Source: Phragmites australis (Eukaryota > Streptophyta > Magnoliopsida > Poales > Poaceae). Taken from it: a stretch of 64,000 nucleotides of DNA. The stretch is taken from contig NC_084924.1 of assembly GCF_958298935.1 (NCBI RefSeq), forward strand, positions 9,300,001 to 9,364,000, written 5' to 3'. Below the pieces are notes generated by a model. It ran no database searches and had not been told where the DNA came from. It was given only the letters and a program-made list of their open reading frames with translations. This document shows, in pieces, positions 27,801-39,300 of this stretch (position 1 is its first letter; each line of letters starts with the position of its first letter). A program made the position numbers and the translations under genes.

Positions 27801-28801
27801 CCGACGCGAGCATCCAGTTCGCCTCTTGCACACTTCCTAGTCCTTTTCAGTCCCTGCAACGATTTGCAAGTATGAATCATTGATCCGGTATCAAATACCC
27901 ATGAATCATCAGGACGAGTAGCAAGATTAATTTCAATAACATTTATACCTGAAGATGAAGTCTTACTTCCCTTCTTCTTTTTGAGTTCTTCCAAATACAA
28001 TTTGCAGTTCCTCCGCCAATGACCAGTCTTATGGCAGTGGTGGCAAGAGTCAGAAGCGGCAGGGCCAGCCTTGGGCTTTCCAACAGGTTTAGGCTTAGAA
28101 CTTGAGATCTCATCCGAAGTTTTAGCCTTGTCCTTGCGCTTTCTCTTCTTGCTATCCTTTTGAACCATCATCACATGACTAGAGCTCTTCTTAATGCTTT
28201 CCTCAGCAGTTTTTAGCATCCCATGCAATTCAGCCATGCTTTTCTCCATGCTGTTCATATGAAAGTTCAAAATGAACGGCTCGAAGCTCGCAGGGAGCGA
28301 CTGGAGAATTACATCCGTAGCCAACTCAGGGCTAAGGGGAAAACCAAGTTTTTCCAGGCTTTCAATGTAACCAATCATTTTGATCACATGAGGACTGACT
28401 GGACTGCCTTCTGTTAACCTGCACGCAAACAAGGACTTTGAGGTGTTGTACCTCTCGGCCCGAGCTTGGTTCTCAAACATGCCTCGGAGTCCCACAATCA
28501 TATCATGGGCATCCCTGTTCTCATATTGCTTCTGAAGCTCAGAGGACATACAGGCAAGCATGAGGCAGCTAACATCCAGTGAATCGTTGGTGTGCTTCTC
28601 ATAAGCCCTCCGATCCGCGGCAGGAGCATTATCAGCTGGTTCATCAGGATAGGGGACCTCTAGAACATATTCCTTTTTCTCTTGTTTGAGAACAATTCTC
28701 AGATTTCTATACCAATCAATAAAGTTTGTTCCAGAAAGCTTCTCTTTTTCAAGAATCGATCGCAAATTAAAACTGGAAGTGTTACTAGCGGCCGGTGCCA
28801 T
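24839..28801 (-). CDS. Copia gag-pol polyprotein, intact (1320 aa)
   Basis: A single frame with no stop or shift. Domains in order: gag with the UBN2-like LSGTNFIDWYRNL motif (about 22-200); a basic linker (215-245); a CCHC knuckle (CHHCHKTGHWRRNC, 253-266); aspartic protease DTGS (304-307); integrase zinc region (His440, His444, Cys471, Cys474) and catalytic Asp501, Asp564, Glu600; reverse transcriptase with YVDD (992-995); RNase H with Asp1165, Glu1206 (TEAEY) and Asp1244. All key residues that I can check are present. Gag and Pol are in one frame, so the Gag excess would have to come from splicing or processing, as known for other copia elements. The start is the ATG at 28801, which begins MAPAASNTSS; no earlier in-frame ATG was considered better. 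Confidence 0.97.
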   Translation of the reverse strand: MAPAASNTSSFNLRSILEKEKLSGTNFIDWYRNLRIVLKQEKKEYVLEVPYPDEPADNAPAADRRAYEKHTNDSLDVSCLMLACMSSELQKQYENRDAHDMIVGLRGMFENQARAERYNTSKSLFACRLTEGSPVSPHVIKMIGYIESLEKLGFPLSPELATDVILQSLPASFEPFILNFHMNSMEKSMAELHGMLKTAEESIKKSSSHVMMVQKDSKKRKRKDKAKTSDEISSSKPKPVGKPKAGPAASDSCHHCHKTGHWRRNCKLYLEELKKKKGSKTSSSGINVIEINLATRPDDSWVFDTGSMIHTCKSLQGLKRTRKCARGELDARVGNGAKVAVLAVGVYSLSLPSGLVLELNNCYYIPALGKNIISSSCLEEDGYEFIIKNKCCSIFLNGMLYGNCPLINGLYILDLEDITIYNIDTKKPRLNDLNPTFVWHCRLGHINEKRMQKLHKDGLLHSFDFESFDTCESCLLGKMTKTPFTGRSERTNELLALVHTDVCGPMSSTARGGFQYFITFTDDFSRYGYIYLMRHKSESFEKFKEFQNEVQNHIGKTIKFLRSDRGGEYLSHEFGDHLRQCGIVPQLTPPGTPQWNGVSERRNRTLLDMVRSMMSQSDLPLSFWGYALETAAFTLNRVPSKAVERTPYEIWTGKRPGLSFLKIWGCEAYVKRLSSDKLTPKSDKCFFVGYPRETKGYYFYNREEGKVFVARNGVFLEKEFLAKRVSGSTVQLEEIREPLESVSAPIEPQLGMQDVAEPVVETPAPRRSERFSRAPERFMFLTTGQRDILLLDNDEPKTYSEAMVGPDSEKWHGAMRSELESMRENQVWNLVDPPDGVKTIECKWVFKKKIDVDGNVHIYKARLVAKGFRQIQGVDYDETFSPVAMLKSIRILLAIAAYFDYEIWQMDVKTAFLNGNLSEDVYMTQPEGFVNPKNAGKICKLQKSIYGLKQASRSWNLRFDEVIKGFGFIKNEEEPCVYKRTSGSALVFLVLYVDDILLIGNNIPMLDAVKSSLQKSFSMKDLGEAAYILGIKIYRDRSKRLIGLSQSTYIDKVLNRFNMQDSKKGFLPMSHGITLSKNQCPKTSDELERMSAIPYASAIGSIMYAMFCTRPDVSYALSVTSRYQSNPGECHWAIVKSILKYMRRTKDMFLVYGGEKELVVNGYTDASFQTDKDDSRSQSGFVFCLNGGAVSWKSSKQETVADSTTEAEYIAASEAAKEAVWIRKFVSELGVVPSASSPMDLYCDNSGAIAQAKEPRSHQKSKHILRRYHLIREIIDRGDVKICKVHTDSNIADPLTKPLPQPKHEAHLSSMGIRYLRDRL

Positions 28802-30235
28802 GATCTACAACAGAAAATGCAGGTTCAGCACTATGCCTATGTGAATCTTCTATTAAACAATTTAACAAAAGATACTCCACTATATGTGTTTTCCCTCTAA
28901 CAACATATAGAGGATCAAGATCCATATTCAACTAAGTTCTAGTGAGCTTTGGCATCACTGCTAGAAACTTAGTGACATAGGTAAGCAACGCCTTGCTAAT
29001 CACATCCCTATGTGACTCTTGTTTGCTGGGTGGCATCGAATGCCCCGGCGCCCAACATCATGTCCCAAAGCCCAAAACCGTTTTGATAGCTTTATCAAGT
29101 AAACCAATACTATGCGTATGGATGTCCGACATCCACTCTAACTGGTTAAGATAAATGATGGCACCCTGCTTTGGCAGACCTACCACACAATGATCAAAAC
29201 CTTTGTAGGTGCAGCTATTGGAAGGGCATCAATTACTCTTGATTTTTCTGAGGGAAACTACTCTATCATGAAAATCATATCCACCACATATAAAACATGA
29301 AAGAATAGTATGACAGGAACATAAAAACATCACAGGCAATCATATTAACTGTGACATAGTATGGCCCCTTCACATGGTGATCTTCATCGCCACGGTTCCT
29401 GTCCTCCGGGTCATCATGCTTCAAATCTCCATGATCTTGTTCTAGTCTATTACACCTAATAGCACTAGATAAATTACATGAGAAGAAGCATCACAAGTCG
29501 ACACGCAGGCCGTTATACAATAACATGACAGCCTTGGGCTGCAATTAACCATGACACGCAGGCCATGAAAAATTACACACATGCATCACATATCACAAGG
29601 CCATACCAGTCACAACATTCTCTGCAAAAACGAGTTAAGCGTAGAATCGAATTCTAATGTCATGATGGGATCATGTTATTACAACAATCTATACGTGTAC
29701 GCAACGGCGGTCCCGCTGGCCGGTCAGCGGGCGGGGGGTCGAGGGGGGAGCCGCCCCCCGCGGGTTTCAGGGCAGCGCCCTGAAAACCTCTCGGAAATAC
29801 ATAGATCGCATCTATGAAATCGCTATGAAAATCTCATCGGATCGATCGTATCGAGCCAATTCCGAGTCATTCATAATGCCTCAATTTCCATTAGATCAAT
29901 CCCATTGATCATCGCGTGAGGTTTTTCCAGAAACGATGACAGCACACACGACCTCGATCTGCTGTTCTCCCGACCATGTCGCGATGCACGCAGTTAGCCC
30001 CGATGGTGATTCCAGCCGGTAGGGGCAAGTCGCACGCAAAAACAGGTGGGAGATCGAGCTAATCTTTTTGGCTATGTGGTTTCATCGACTGGCATCTCAT
30101 CCGATCTCTAATTCACCTAACCAACCGTGCATTGATCAATCCATCATATGAACTGATCAAAAACAATAGATCTAATCTATTTCTATCACATATCTTCTAT
30201 ATGTGACTGATCCAGATCGAAAACTACGCAGGATG
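28802..30235 (-). other. Long 5' leader of the intact copia element
   Basis: These 1.43 kb lie between the PBS and the gag start codon. No coherent coding frame is visible. A GC-rich patch at 29700-29790 contains runs of G and C able to pair (GGGG.CGGCTCCCC, CAGGGCGCTGCCCTG), so a stable RNA structure is likely near the middle of the leader. Confidence 0.7.
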
Positions 30236-30247
30236 GCTCTGATACCA
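30236..30247 (-). other. Primer-binding site of the intact copia element
   Basis: The minus strand reads TGGTATCAGAGC, one base after the LTR end. It matches the 3' end of plant initiator tRNA-Met, the usual copia primer. Confidence 0.9.
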
Positions 30248-30248
30248 C

Positions 30249-30805
30249 TGAAGGGTTGCGGGTAGGCTACGCTAGCACAAAATAAATTTTCTCTACCGCA
30301 TTCAACCAGGAAGCCATGCGAGTAGGGGATCATGAATCGTTACCACTTGACGAGCAGTGCAGCGGAAGAAGAGTTGGAGCAGACCAATCCAACGTCGTGC
30401 GCGTCAAGTAGTCGATCGTCAACCTCGTCCCGAGCACGTCCCGAGCACCTTCCGAGTACTCGCGGGTACGTCCTGAGTACTCCCGAGCAGATCAGCACCG
30501 CAATAGTAGCAGCGCCTCCACGGTATCCACACGTACAAGGATGGAATCGCCGTGCGCCGGTGTGCTAGCACCGCGCGCCCGGCTAGGGTTTCGAAGGGAG
30601 TTCGGGAATAGGAGGCGGCTAGGGTTTCTAAAGAACACCATGCGCCTTGGCCCCTGCCTATTCTTATATAGAGCACGCTAATGGGCCTTTAATCAACATT
30701 AAAGCCCATTATGACTCTAAACCCTAATGGTCCTTTAATCAACATTAAAGCCCATTAGCAGATCCAATTCGCAAACTCGATCGCCTCTAGGGCATATTAC
30801 CAACA
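30249..30805 (-). repeat. 5' LTR of the intact copia element
   Basis: 557 bp with no difference seen from 23368-23924. In this copy the TATA box and upstream palindromes (30679-30711, 30725-30757) would drive transcription leftward into gag-pol. Confidence 0.95.
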
Positions 30806-30810
30806 CTCAA

Positions 30811-31560
30811 CCCCACCATAGGCCCCAGTCAAAACTCCTCCTCTGGTGCCTCAGCAAGATGTTCTAGCCCCCTAGCCTCCGGTAGCTCCAACGCCGAGAG
30901 CACTGGTCATGACCTCCGCATCTACGAAGCTGGCCCTGGATCCCGTTCTGGCCTCTGACCTACTTTTCTTGGTCGCCAGCCTTCTTGCCTCCATGTGAAG
31001 ACTAATCACTAAGAAGGAGGTGGCAGACAACAGGTGCGCCGAGCTAGAGAGGCTGGTGGCCGAAGAGAAGGAGGCGAGGTGCTTACTTCAGCAAAAAAGG
31101 CTAAGCTTCAATAAGAAAAGTTGCACTCACTGCTGAACGCTCTCAGCTTAAGGAGGATGAGCAAAAGACATGTGGTATTCTTGAGAAAGCATTTAAGGCA
31201 ATCTGGCGATCCCTAAGTAGCGTCGGTCTGGACATCGTCGACCCGAAGGACAATCGGGCTGCTCTGGGCTGGGCCTACACCATCCTCGTCCTGACGGAGA
31301 AGTTTTCCTAGCTCCCGGTAATCCTGGCGACGAGGACCTCGGAGGATGTGATGACAGATGTGAAAGCCGTGGCGACGTACGTTCTCAAGTGCTACCGCTG
31401 TCGTGACCCCAACTTCAACCTCGAGACCATCCGGGAGGGGGTCGTGACTGCTAGTCCCGTAGCCATGGAGAGGTTGGAGGTGGAGTGTCATGAGTCGGCG
31501 AATTTCGTAGGGTCTATCTTTCAGGTGGAGACCATCAAAAAGGCCGTAGAAGAAGACTAA
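30811..31560 (+). pseudogene. PF04195-like gypsy gene, 3' part
   Basis: This continues the gene interrupted at 23367. It has a Pro-rich segment, then a Lys/Glu/Ala-rich region with coiled-coil character (about 31000-31200), then a C-terminal frame (31348-31560) ending EEDstop. Frameshifts and stops (for example TGA at 31000 and TAG at 31310) are present. Bases 31561-31945 look like further non-coding remains of the same host element, but I cannot prove it. Confidence 0.6.
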
Positions 31561-31945
31561 ACCTTAAACTATAATTTAGACTTGTATTATGCATGAATGA
31601 AGCTTTTAATTTCTCTGATAAGCTTGTGTTGCTACTATGGTCATAGAGTCCCAGAATTGACCACCCCTCCTGCTCGCTCCGAGCCCCTGACCACGCCTGT
31701 TGACAACATCGACGACCAGCGCAGTCTAAAAGTTGTGGCCGAGTGCGAGCTTAGGTTTGCGGTCGAGCGAGAGATCTTGCAAAGCGATCTTCGAGGTGTG
31801 TTGGCCCTACCACAATTAAGCCATGTGTAGTCCTAGGCTTGCCATGTGAGACTCAACCAGCTGACTCATGTGTGGTTTACGACCTGTTTCCATAACCAGC
31901 TTGTCGGGAGAAGCTGTTTATGGTGAAGAGAGACTTGGAGCGAGA

Positions 31946-32735
31946 GATGAGGGAGGATTTAACTCACCCAAAAAAACTCGATTTATACTCGGTATTCCAC
32001 TCGAAACAGATTGTACAAGCTCTAGTAAAAACGATGTAGAGAAAAATCTGTTGGTCGGATTGCTCTCAATTTTGGTCAGCAGAAACTAGATTCAAATATG
32101 AAACTAACCCCATAAGAATTGAGCAAATCAGATATGTGGATCAAAAGTTATTTCTAGTCGAAGCAGACTATGTTAATCATAATCGAGTAGATAAAAATCT
32201 AGTCGAGTTGACAAAAAGCTACTCAAGATCACACCAAATCCACTCAAAATTTTCTCAAATCAAACACTAGATAATTTAGCAAAGTTTTGGATGGATTAAA
32301 CCAAGATGAAACTTCATAGAAACATGAAATTAATTGAAAACTAAAACCGAGCATGCAGAATATAGAACAGAGAGAAAATTTTGAATCATTAACTCATCAA
32401 CTTACGAAACTTGATTTTCATTGCATAGATGAGTTTACAAGATGCCTCTCCAAATCATCCAACAAGGATTTCTACAAAATCCCAAAGCAGCTCTCTCTCG
32501 AGTTTTTCTATCTCTCTGTTGCGTCGTGCTGCCCTGTTATGCACTCTCCTACCCAATACAACAGATCTCTCTATTTATAGGATAGCCACACGCACAAACG
32601 TGACCGAATCAAACTACAACTCCCTGTCGTATTCAATCTGATCTCTATCATTCTCTAATAAAAAAAGGACAAACAACTTCCACTAATTAAGCTAATTAGC
32701 CAACAATTCTGACATAATCATGCATGCATATCTCC
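31946..32735 (-). repeat. Truncated 3' LTR of a decayed SIRE/Maximus-like copia
   Basis: It matches the right-hand LTR from 38510 onward (shared CTCGATTTATACTCGGTATTCC, AGCAGAAACTAGATT, AGAGCATGCAGAATATAG). It lacks the terminal 85 or so bases, and similarity fades at about 32735. The two copies differ often, so the element is old. Confidence 0.75.
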
Positions 32736-32929
32736 CATGTTACACATGTAGATATGAAAGTATAAAAACTCCAATGTAGCATAAGCACTGGCTTCAAAAG
32801 TCACATATGTATTAGATATGATGCTCATCATATTTCATTGTTTTCTCATTTTTAAAAACTTCGACAAGTTCCAAGATATAAGAATCCTCCCTCAAAACAA
32901 TCTCATAAGATGAATAACACCAAGTTCTC

Positions 32930-35900
32930 ACCAAAGAAAAGTAAACCGAGAAGAATCCAAATGTTTTGTGAAAATATCTGCCAATTGGTGTTCAGTATTC
33001 ACACGGAGAAGTTCAATGTTTCCTTTTTCAACATTATCTCTAAGAAAATAAAATCTGATCTCAATGTGTTTAGTCCAAGAATGTTGCACATAATTTTTAG
33101 CAATACTTATAGCACTAGGGTTATCACAGAAAAGTGGAACACTCTCTAAATTAACCCCATAATCTTTAAGTATAGCAACTATCTAAAGAGTTTGTGAACA
33201 ACAACTAGCAACAGCTACATATTCAGATTTAGTAGTAGATTGTGCAAGAGAGGACTGTTTCCTAGATGACTATGCAACAAAATAATTACCCAAGAAATGA
33301 CATGTACCTTTTCTATCAATTCTACAGCCTCCAAAATCAGTATCAGAAAAAGCTCTTAAGCTAATAGATGAAGAAGTAGAAAACAAAAAGGCCAAAATCT
33401 TGAGTTACATGAATATACTTTAGAATCCGTTTGACACCTTGTCGATGCCAAAATCGTGCACACAAGCATACAATAAATTGTATGTTTGGCCTTGAAGCGG
33501 TGAGATACAAAAGTGATCCAACCGTACTTATATATTCTTTTTGATTAACTAGCTCACCATTTTCATCAGGATCAAGTGTCGTTGTTGCTCCAATAGGTGT
33601 CTTGATTGGTTTGCTGTTTTCCATCTCAAAACATCGTAGAAGGTCTTGTGTATACTTATTTTGATGAACAAAAATACCTTCTTTGGTTTGTTTAACTTGA
33701 AGTCTTAAAAAGTACGTTAGTTCACCCATCATACTCATCTAAAATTTCCTGCTCATCATTTCTGAAAACTGGGACACCAAAGCATAAAAAGAACAACCAA
33801 AGATGATATTATCTATATAAATCTGAATAAATAGTTGATCATTACCATGCTTGAGCACAAACAATGTCTTGTGCACTTTTTCCATTTCAAAACCCTTTTC
33901 AAGCAAAAAGATTTTAAGCCTATCATACCACGCTCTATAGGTATGTTTTAAACCACACAAAGCTTTAGACAACTTGTATACATAATCTAGATATTTAGGA
34001 TTTTCAAAACCATGTGGTTGCTTAACATAAATCAATTCATTTATGTAGCCATTCAGAAAAACACTTTTGATATCCATTTGATATAATCTAAAGCCTTTAG
34101 ATGCAGCAAAAGCTAAAAGATTTCTAATGGCTTCTAGTCTTGCAACCGAAGCAAAAGTTTCCTCAAAATCTAGCCCTTCTACCTGTGTAAAACCTTGAGC
34201 TACAAGTCTAGCTTTGTTTCTAACAACAACACCATCCTCACTTTGTTTATTTTTGAAAACCCATTTAGTACCGATAAGTGTATGACTCGGAGGAGCTGCG
34301 ACAAGCTTCCATTCTTTGTTGCGTTCAAAATTTTCAAGTTTCTCATGCATGACATTGATCCAAGATCCATTACTTAATGTATGTAAAACATCTTTGGGTT
34401 CAAAAGAAGCAACAAAATATGAATGAACATGAGAATTAGAATCAATAGACCTGGACCTTGTGACTCACTCATGCAAATCTCCAATCATCTGATCAGGTGG
34501 ATGACTCTGCTGAATGTGCAAAGGAGCTGTCACTTGAAAAGCAATCTCTTCTTCTTCTTCAATACGAACAGATGATGTAGTACCTTGAGGATGTCCAACT
34601 GTAGCTAAAGTGATCGAAGGTATCAAGGGATCTACAGCTGATTGTATCATCAAAATTAAAATCTCATCCTCATCGACCTCATCATCATCCAAAAAAAATG
34701 CTCTCAAACTCCCCCTGAATATATGTACCTGTAACTGCATTACTTGATCTAGTTCCAGACTAGTCTCATCAAAAGTAACCTCACAGGTTTAAATAATTTT
34801 TTTAGTCTCTAAAACAAGCACTCGATAGCCACGAGTATGAGCAGGACATCCAAGAAAAATACCATCTGTTGATCTAGACTCAAATTTATACAAATTTCCA
34901 GATTTCAGCATAAAGCACTTGCAGCCAAAAACTCGAAAGTGAGAAACACTAGGCCTATGTCCAAATCGCAGCTCATATGAAGTTTTACCCAATTTAGATC
35001 TCAAGAAAACACGGTTTGAAACATAACTAGCAGTAAATATAGCTTCAGCCCAAACATTTTTAGGAGTAGAAAAATCATCTAACATGGTCTTAGCCATCTC
35101 GACCAGAGTTCTATTCTTCCTTTCAACTACACCATTTTGTTGAGGAATTCTAGGTGATGAAAATTGATGTTCAATACCTTTCTCAGTACAAAAGTGATCA
35201 AAAGAAGAATTCTTACATTCTGTTCCATTATCACTTCTAATCGCTCTCAAAGATCCTGGGAGATCAATAGACAATCTAAGAACTAAACTTTTAAAATAAC
35301 CAAAAGCTTCGTCCTTAGATGCCATAAAGTAAACATAAGAATATCTAGAGTAGTCATCGACAATAACAAGCACATATCATTTACCTTTAAAAGATTATAC
35401 TCTAGAAGGACCAACAATATTAAGGTGTAAAAGTTGACCGGGTGCATTTGTCATAATCATGGTAATAGGTGGATGTGAACCTGAATGCATTTTAGCAAGT
35501 CTACAAGAAGAGCAAACTAATTCGCTATCACCCTTAAGCTTAGGTAAACCATGAATAAGATCTAAACCACTAACTCGAGTGAGATGATCTATACCAACAT
35601 AACCAAGTCTACGATGCCAAAAGAATAAATCTTTAGAAACATTAGCAACAAGACATCTAAGCTTAGAAGAAGGTGATGCATCAAAATCAGCCTTAAAAAC
35701 TCTTTCCAAACGTGAGATTCTAAAAACCAGATCACCTGTAGCATCTAATACTTTATATTTATTTTTCTTAAAGCGCACCTCAAGGTCTTCATCAATCATT
35801 TGTGAGACAGAAATCAAGTTAAATTCAAGTTTTCGACCAAAGCAACATCCTTCAACATAAACATGTCATTTACCTGCACTATACCTTTTGCAACAACTGA

Positions 35901-38340
35901 GGTAGAAGAAGCATTTCTAAAAGTAACACTTTCAGCTCGAGATGCAAGTACAAGGGAGGAGAATCAATTTTTATCACCAGACATGTGGCGTGAGCATCCA
36001 GAATCGACTAGCCAAATGTTCTTCTTCCTTGCTCGAGAAGCCTACAAGGAATCAGAAGATGTTGATGGCTCAGTTCTAGGGTTAGTAATAAAGCTTTTAG
36101 GAATCCAGTACTGAGTCACTCGATCAACAACACGAGTAGGCAAAATATGAGTAGCCCGAGTAGATTTAACTAGAGAAGCTCGAGTGAGTTCAACTCGAGA
36201 AGCACTAGCAGCTCGAGTAATCTAAACTCGAGAAGCTCGAGTAGGTTCAACTCGAGTTACAGGAGTAGTAAAAGGTCATGACTGTTTCACCTGAGGCACA
36301 AAATGAGGTGCCACAACCTCATGAGGGATAAAACGTGCATTTCGTAAATTAGACCTAGCCTTAGACTTTTCTTTCTTTTGTTGTTTAGCTAGTCTAAAGC
36401 AAAAATCTACTAAATATCCATCTCTACCACAATGAGTGCAAGTATACATAACCCGATGTATGGATTTTGAAGAAGAAAGCAACATTTGCATTTATTGTAG
36501 AGGATAAAAATCCAGCAGACTTAAAAACAATCTTCTTAGGTTCAAATTCAGCAAGAGTTTTAAATTTATCACAACCAAGAGTTCTAACAATAGTGGGTGC
36601 ATTTATCTTAGAACGAGTATAGGGATCAAAACCTAAACCTTGTTTACATATACTTGAATTAGATGAATCTAAAATTAGGTTCAAATTTTTCTTTCCCTTA
36701 GAAAAATATTCTAAAGTTCCTTTTAAGTAATCAACCTGTTTAGAAAGAGTTGGGCACTTATCACAAGCACCACTCATGAGTTTCTTTTGTTTATGACAGT
36801 TAGAACATGAAAGAGCCTCATGAGTAATCATGTCATGAAACTCTAGTATTAACATCATGCAACTTCAATTCAAAAATTGAGCAATTAGAACAGAAAATTG
36901 AATCATGCAAATCAGACGATGAACAACTTGTATCTTTAACATGTTTGCAATTCAACACAACAAGTTTCTCATTTTTCTCAGTTTCTTTTCTAAGTTTCTC
37001 AAAGTAGAAGCATGAACATCTCTAAGAAAAGTGAGCTCAGAATAAATTAAGTCACATGACTTACAAGCATCATCATCAGGAAATAAAATCTTAAACCTTG
37101 CAATTTCATAATTAAGCGATTCAATTAAAACATCACGTTTCTTAATTTTCTTGTTACGTTTCTCTAAGAGTGTACCAAGACGAACAACAACATTAGATGG
37201 ATCATCATAAGTAAGGAATACCTCGTTACCGTCACTGTCAAGTTCATCCTCAGTTGAGCTTTCTTTGTTGCTTGCCATGAGACACAATCCAGTCAAATCA
37301 CGGAATGTCTTGCTCTTACATATTGTGTCATCCTCGCTGCTCTCTGAATCAACCATCACTCAAGTTGACTTGTTTGAGTGCTGAAAGAACTTGATGCACA
37401 ATCTTGCGGTTGAGAAAGCTCTTTTTCTTCTTGTTGTTAAACGATCGCTTCTTTTTCTTCTTCTCCTCTTTTGATGCTTTATCTGCAAGCTTATGATAAT
37501 TGGAACGAATGTGGTTGAGATCACCATATTCATAACATCTTTGAGGAACTCTACTCCCTCTCTTCCTCATACGCACATTCTGCAATGCTTTAGAGGACCA
37601 AGTAGAAAATAGTGATAAATCTTCTTCAGGAATCAACTCAAGCTGATCATCAGTTAGTGAAGATATATAAGATAATGAAAACCTTGATGAAGAAGATTCA
37701 TGTCGATTCAATATGAGACATGCTGGGTTGAGAGACCAAAGCAATTGATTTATTAACGTTCTTCCTAGCAAATACATCTAGCTCATGAGTTTTCAATTTA
37801 GAATAAAGTACATCTAATGTAAGAGAACTCATGATATTAGATTCTCTAATAGATATAACTTTCACCTCCCACACTGACATATCTAAAGCTCCTAGTATTT
37901 GACGTGCATTCTCAGTATCAGTATGTAATATTAACAGCACGCAAATTACTAAGAATTTTTTTAATCCGAGCAAAGAAATCATCTAGTGACTCTCTAGGCT
38001 TCATCTCAAAACGCACGTAATATTTCTTTAATAAATCTTGACGTACCTCTTTAATAGTATTTGAACCTTCATGATAATCACAGAGTGTTTTCCATACCTC
38101 GTACGCCGATTTGAGATGTATTACTCGATCGAAGTCGCTCCTTTCTAAGCATTGGATGATCAGGTTCCTTGCCTTGTTATTCGCCTCGACATAGGACATG
38201 TTCTGTGATGTCACTTCATTATTCTCAGGGACCACATATAGCTTGTAGAATTTTTCCCAAATTGCAAAGCCCTACGCTTGAATGTAGGCCTCTATCTTCG
38301 CCTTCCTGAACTGAAAATCAACTCCATCGAAAACACAAGG
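32930..38340 (-). pseudogene. Decayed SIRE/Maximus-like copia gag-pol
   Basis: Read leftward on the minus strand: gag start FDGVDFQFRKAKIEAYIQ followed by a stop (about 38337); UBN2 gag (38235-37918); a CX2C knuckle-like CTHCGRDGYLVDFC (about 36440); integrase zinc part HRRLGYVG...CSSC (about 35600-35500); integrase core DDYSRYSYVYF to GVVERKNRT (35373-34789); reverse transcriptase (34350-33739) with YIDN instead of YVDD; RNase H remains STTKSEYVAVA (about 33230) and QLADIFTKHLD (about 33000). Each section is broken by stops or shifts. It is dead. Confidence 0.88.
36120..36262. repeat. CTCGAG-rich minisatellite in the decayed copia
   Basis: Several copies of a unit like AGCTCGAGTAGGTTCAACTC lie in tandem, many with a central CTCGAG palindrome. 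On the minus strand they encode repeated Thr-Arg-Ala-Ser/Val-Glu peptides between gag and integrase. Confidence 0.8.
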
Positions 38341-38408
38341 TTTTGTGAAATATCTATATGAAGCTATGTTTCTAATTACCGATTAAGGTCAATTAGAAAG
38401 GATTAAGC

Positions 38409-38421
38409 CTCTGATACCAAT
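38409..38421 (-). other. Primer-binding site of the decayed copia
   Basis: The minus strand reads TTGGTATCAGAGG immediately after the LTR end CGATCCTACA, marking the inner LTR border at 38422. Confidence 0.8.
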
Positions 38422-39300
38422 TGTAGGATCGAATACACGTAAAATACCCAATCAGAGGGAGGGTGAATGATTGCGGAAACCAAATTCAAAGATTAACTCA
38501 CACAAATCGAAACTCGATTTATACTCGGTATTCCACTCAAAATAAATTGCATAATCTCTAGTAAAAATGATGTAGAGAAAGATCTGCTGGTCAGATTGCT
38601 CTTAGTTTTGGTCAGCAGAAACTAGATTTAAATACGAAACTAACCCCGCAACAATCGAGTAAATCGAATATGTGGATCAAAAGTTACTCTTGGTTAAAGC
38701 AGATTGTGTCAATCATAATCGAGTAGATCAAAATCTAGTCGAGTTGACAAAAAGCTACTCGAGGTCAAACCAAATGCACTCGAAATTTTCTCAGATCCAA
38801 TACTAGATATTCTAGCAAGGTTTTGGATGGATTAAACCAAGATGAAACTTCATAGAAATATGAAATTAATTGCAAACCAAAACAGAGCATGCAGAATATA
38901 GAATAGAGAGAAAATTCTGAATCAGTAACTCATCAACTTACGAAACGTGATTTTCATTGCATAGATGAGTTTACAAGATGCCTCTCTAAATCATCCAACA
39001 AGGATTTCCACGAAATCCCAAAATAGCTCTCTCTCGAGTTTCTCTATCTCTCTGCTATGTTGTGATGCTCTGTTCTGCACTCTCCTACCCAATACAACAG
39101 ATCTCTCTATTTATAGGGTAGCCACATGCACAAACATGACCGAATTGAACTACAACTCCTCTGTCGTATTCAATCTAGTCTCTATCCTCCTGTAATCACA
39201 AAAGGACAAACAACTTCTGATAATTAAGCTAATTAGCCAACAATTCTTACGTAAACATGCATACATATCTTCCATGCATACATGCATATACGTAACCAAC
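38422..39300 (-). repeat. 5' LTR of the decayed copia (outer end uncertain)
   Basis: It starts TGTAGGATCG on the plus strand next to the PBS and shares more than 700 bp with the left LTR. I cannot fix the outer end because the left copy is damaged there. The LTR may extend well beyond 39300. Confidence 0.7.

Larger units (their letters stand above)
23368..30805 (-). mobile_element. Full-length, apparently intact copia retrotransposon
   Basis: The element is 7438 bp long with a 5-bp target duplication CTCAA at 23363-23367 and 30806-30810. Read on the minus strand it has: 5' LTR 30805-30249, PBS TGGTATCAGAGC at 30247-30236, a 1.4-kb leader, one uninterrupted gag-pol frame (28801-24839), about 0.9 kb of 3' non-coding sequence, a polypurine tract at 23936-23925, and 3' LTR 23924-23368. 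The LTRs are identical over 557 bp as far as I can read, so insertion was recent. It lies in an exon of the PF04195-like gene, just after that gene's intron. It has everything an autonomous copy needs. I am unsure of its copia lineage; the polyprotein is Tnt1/Tork-like in overall style. Confidence 0.95.
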
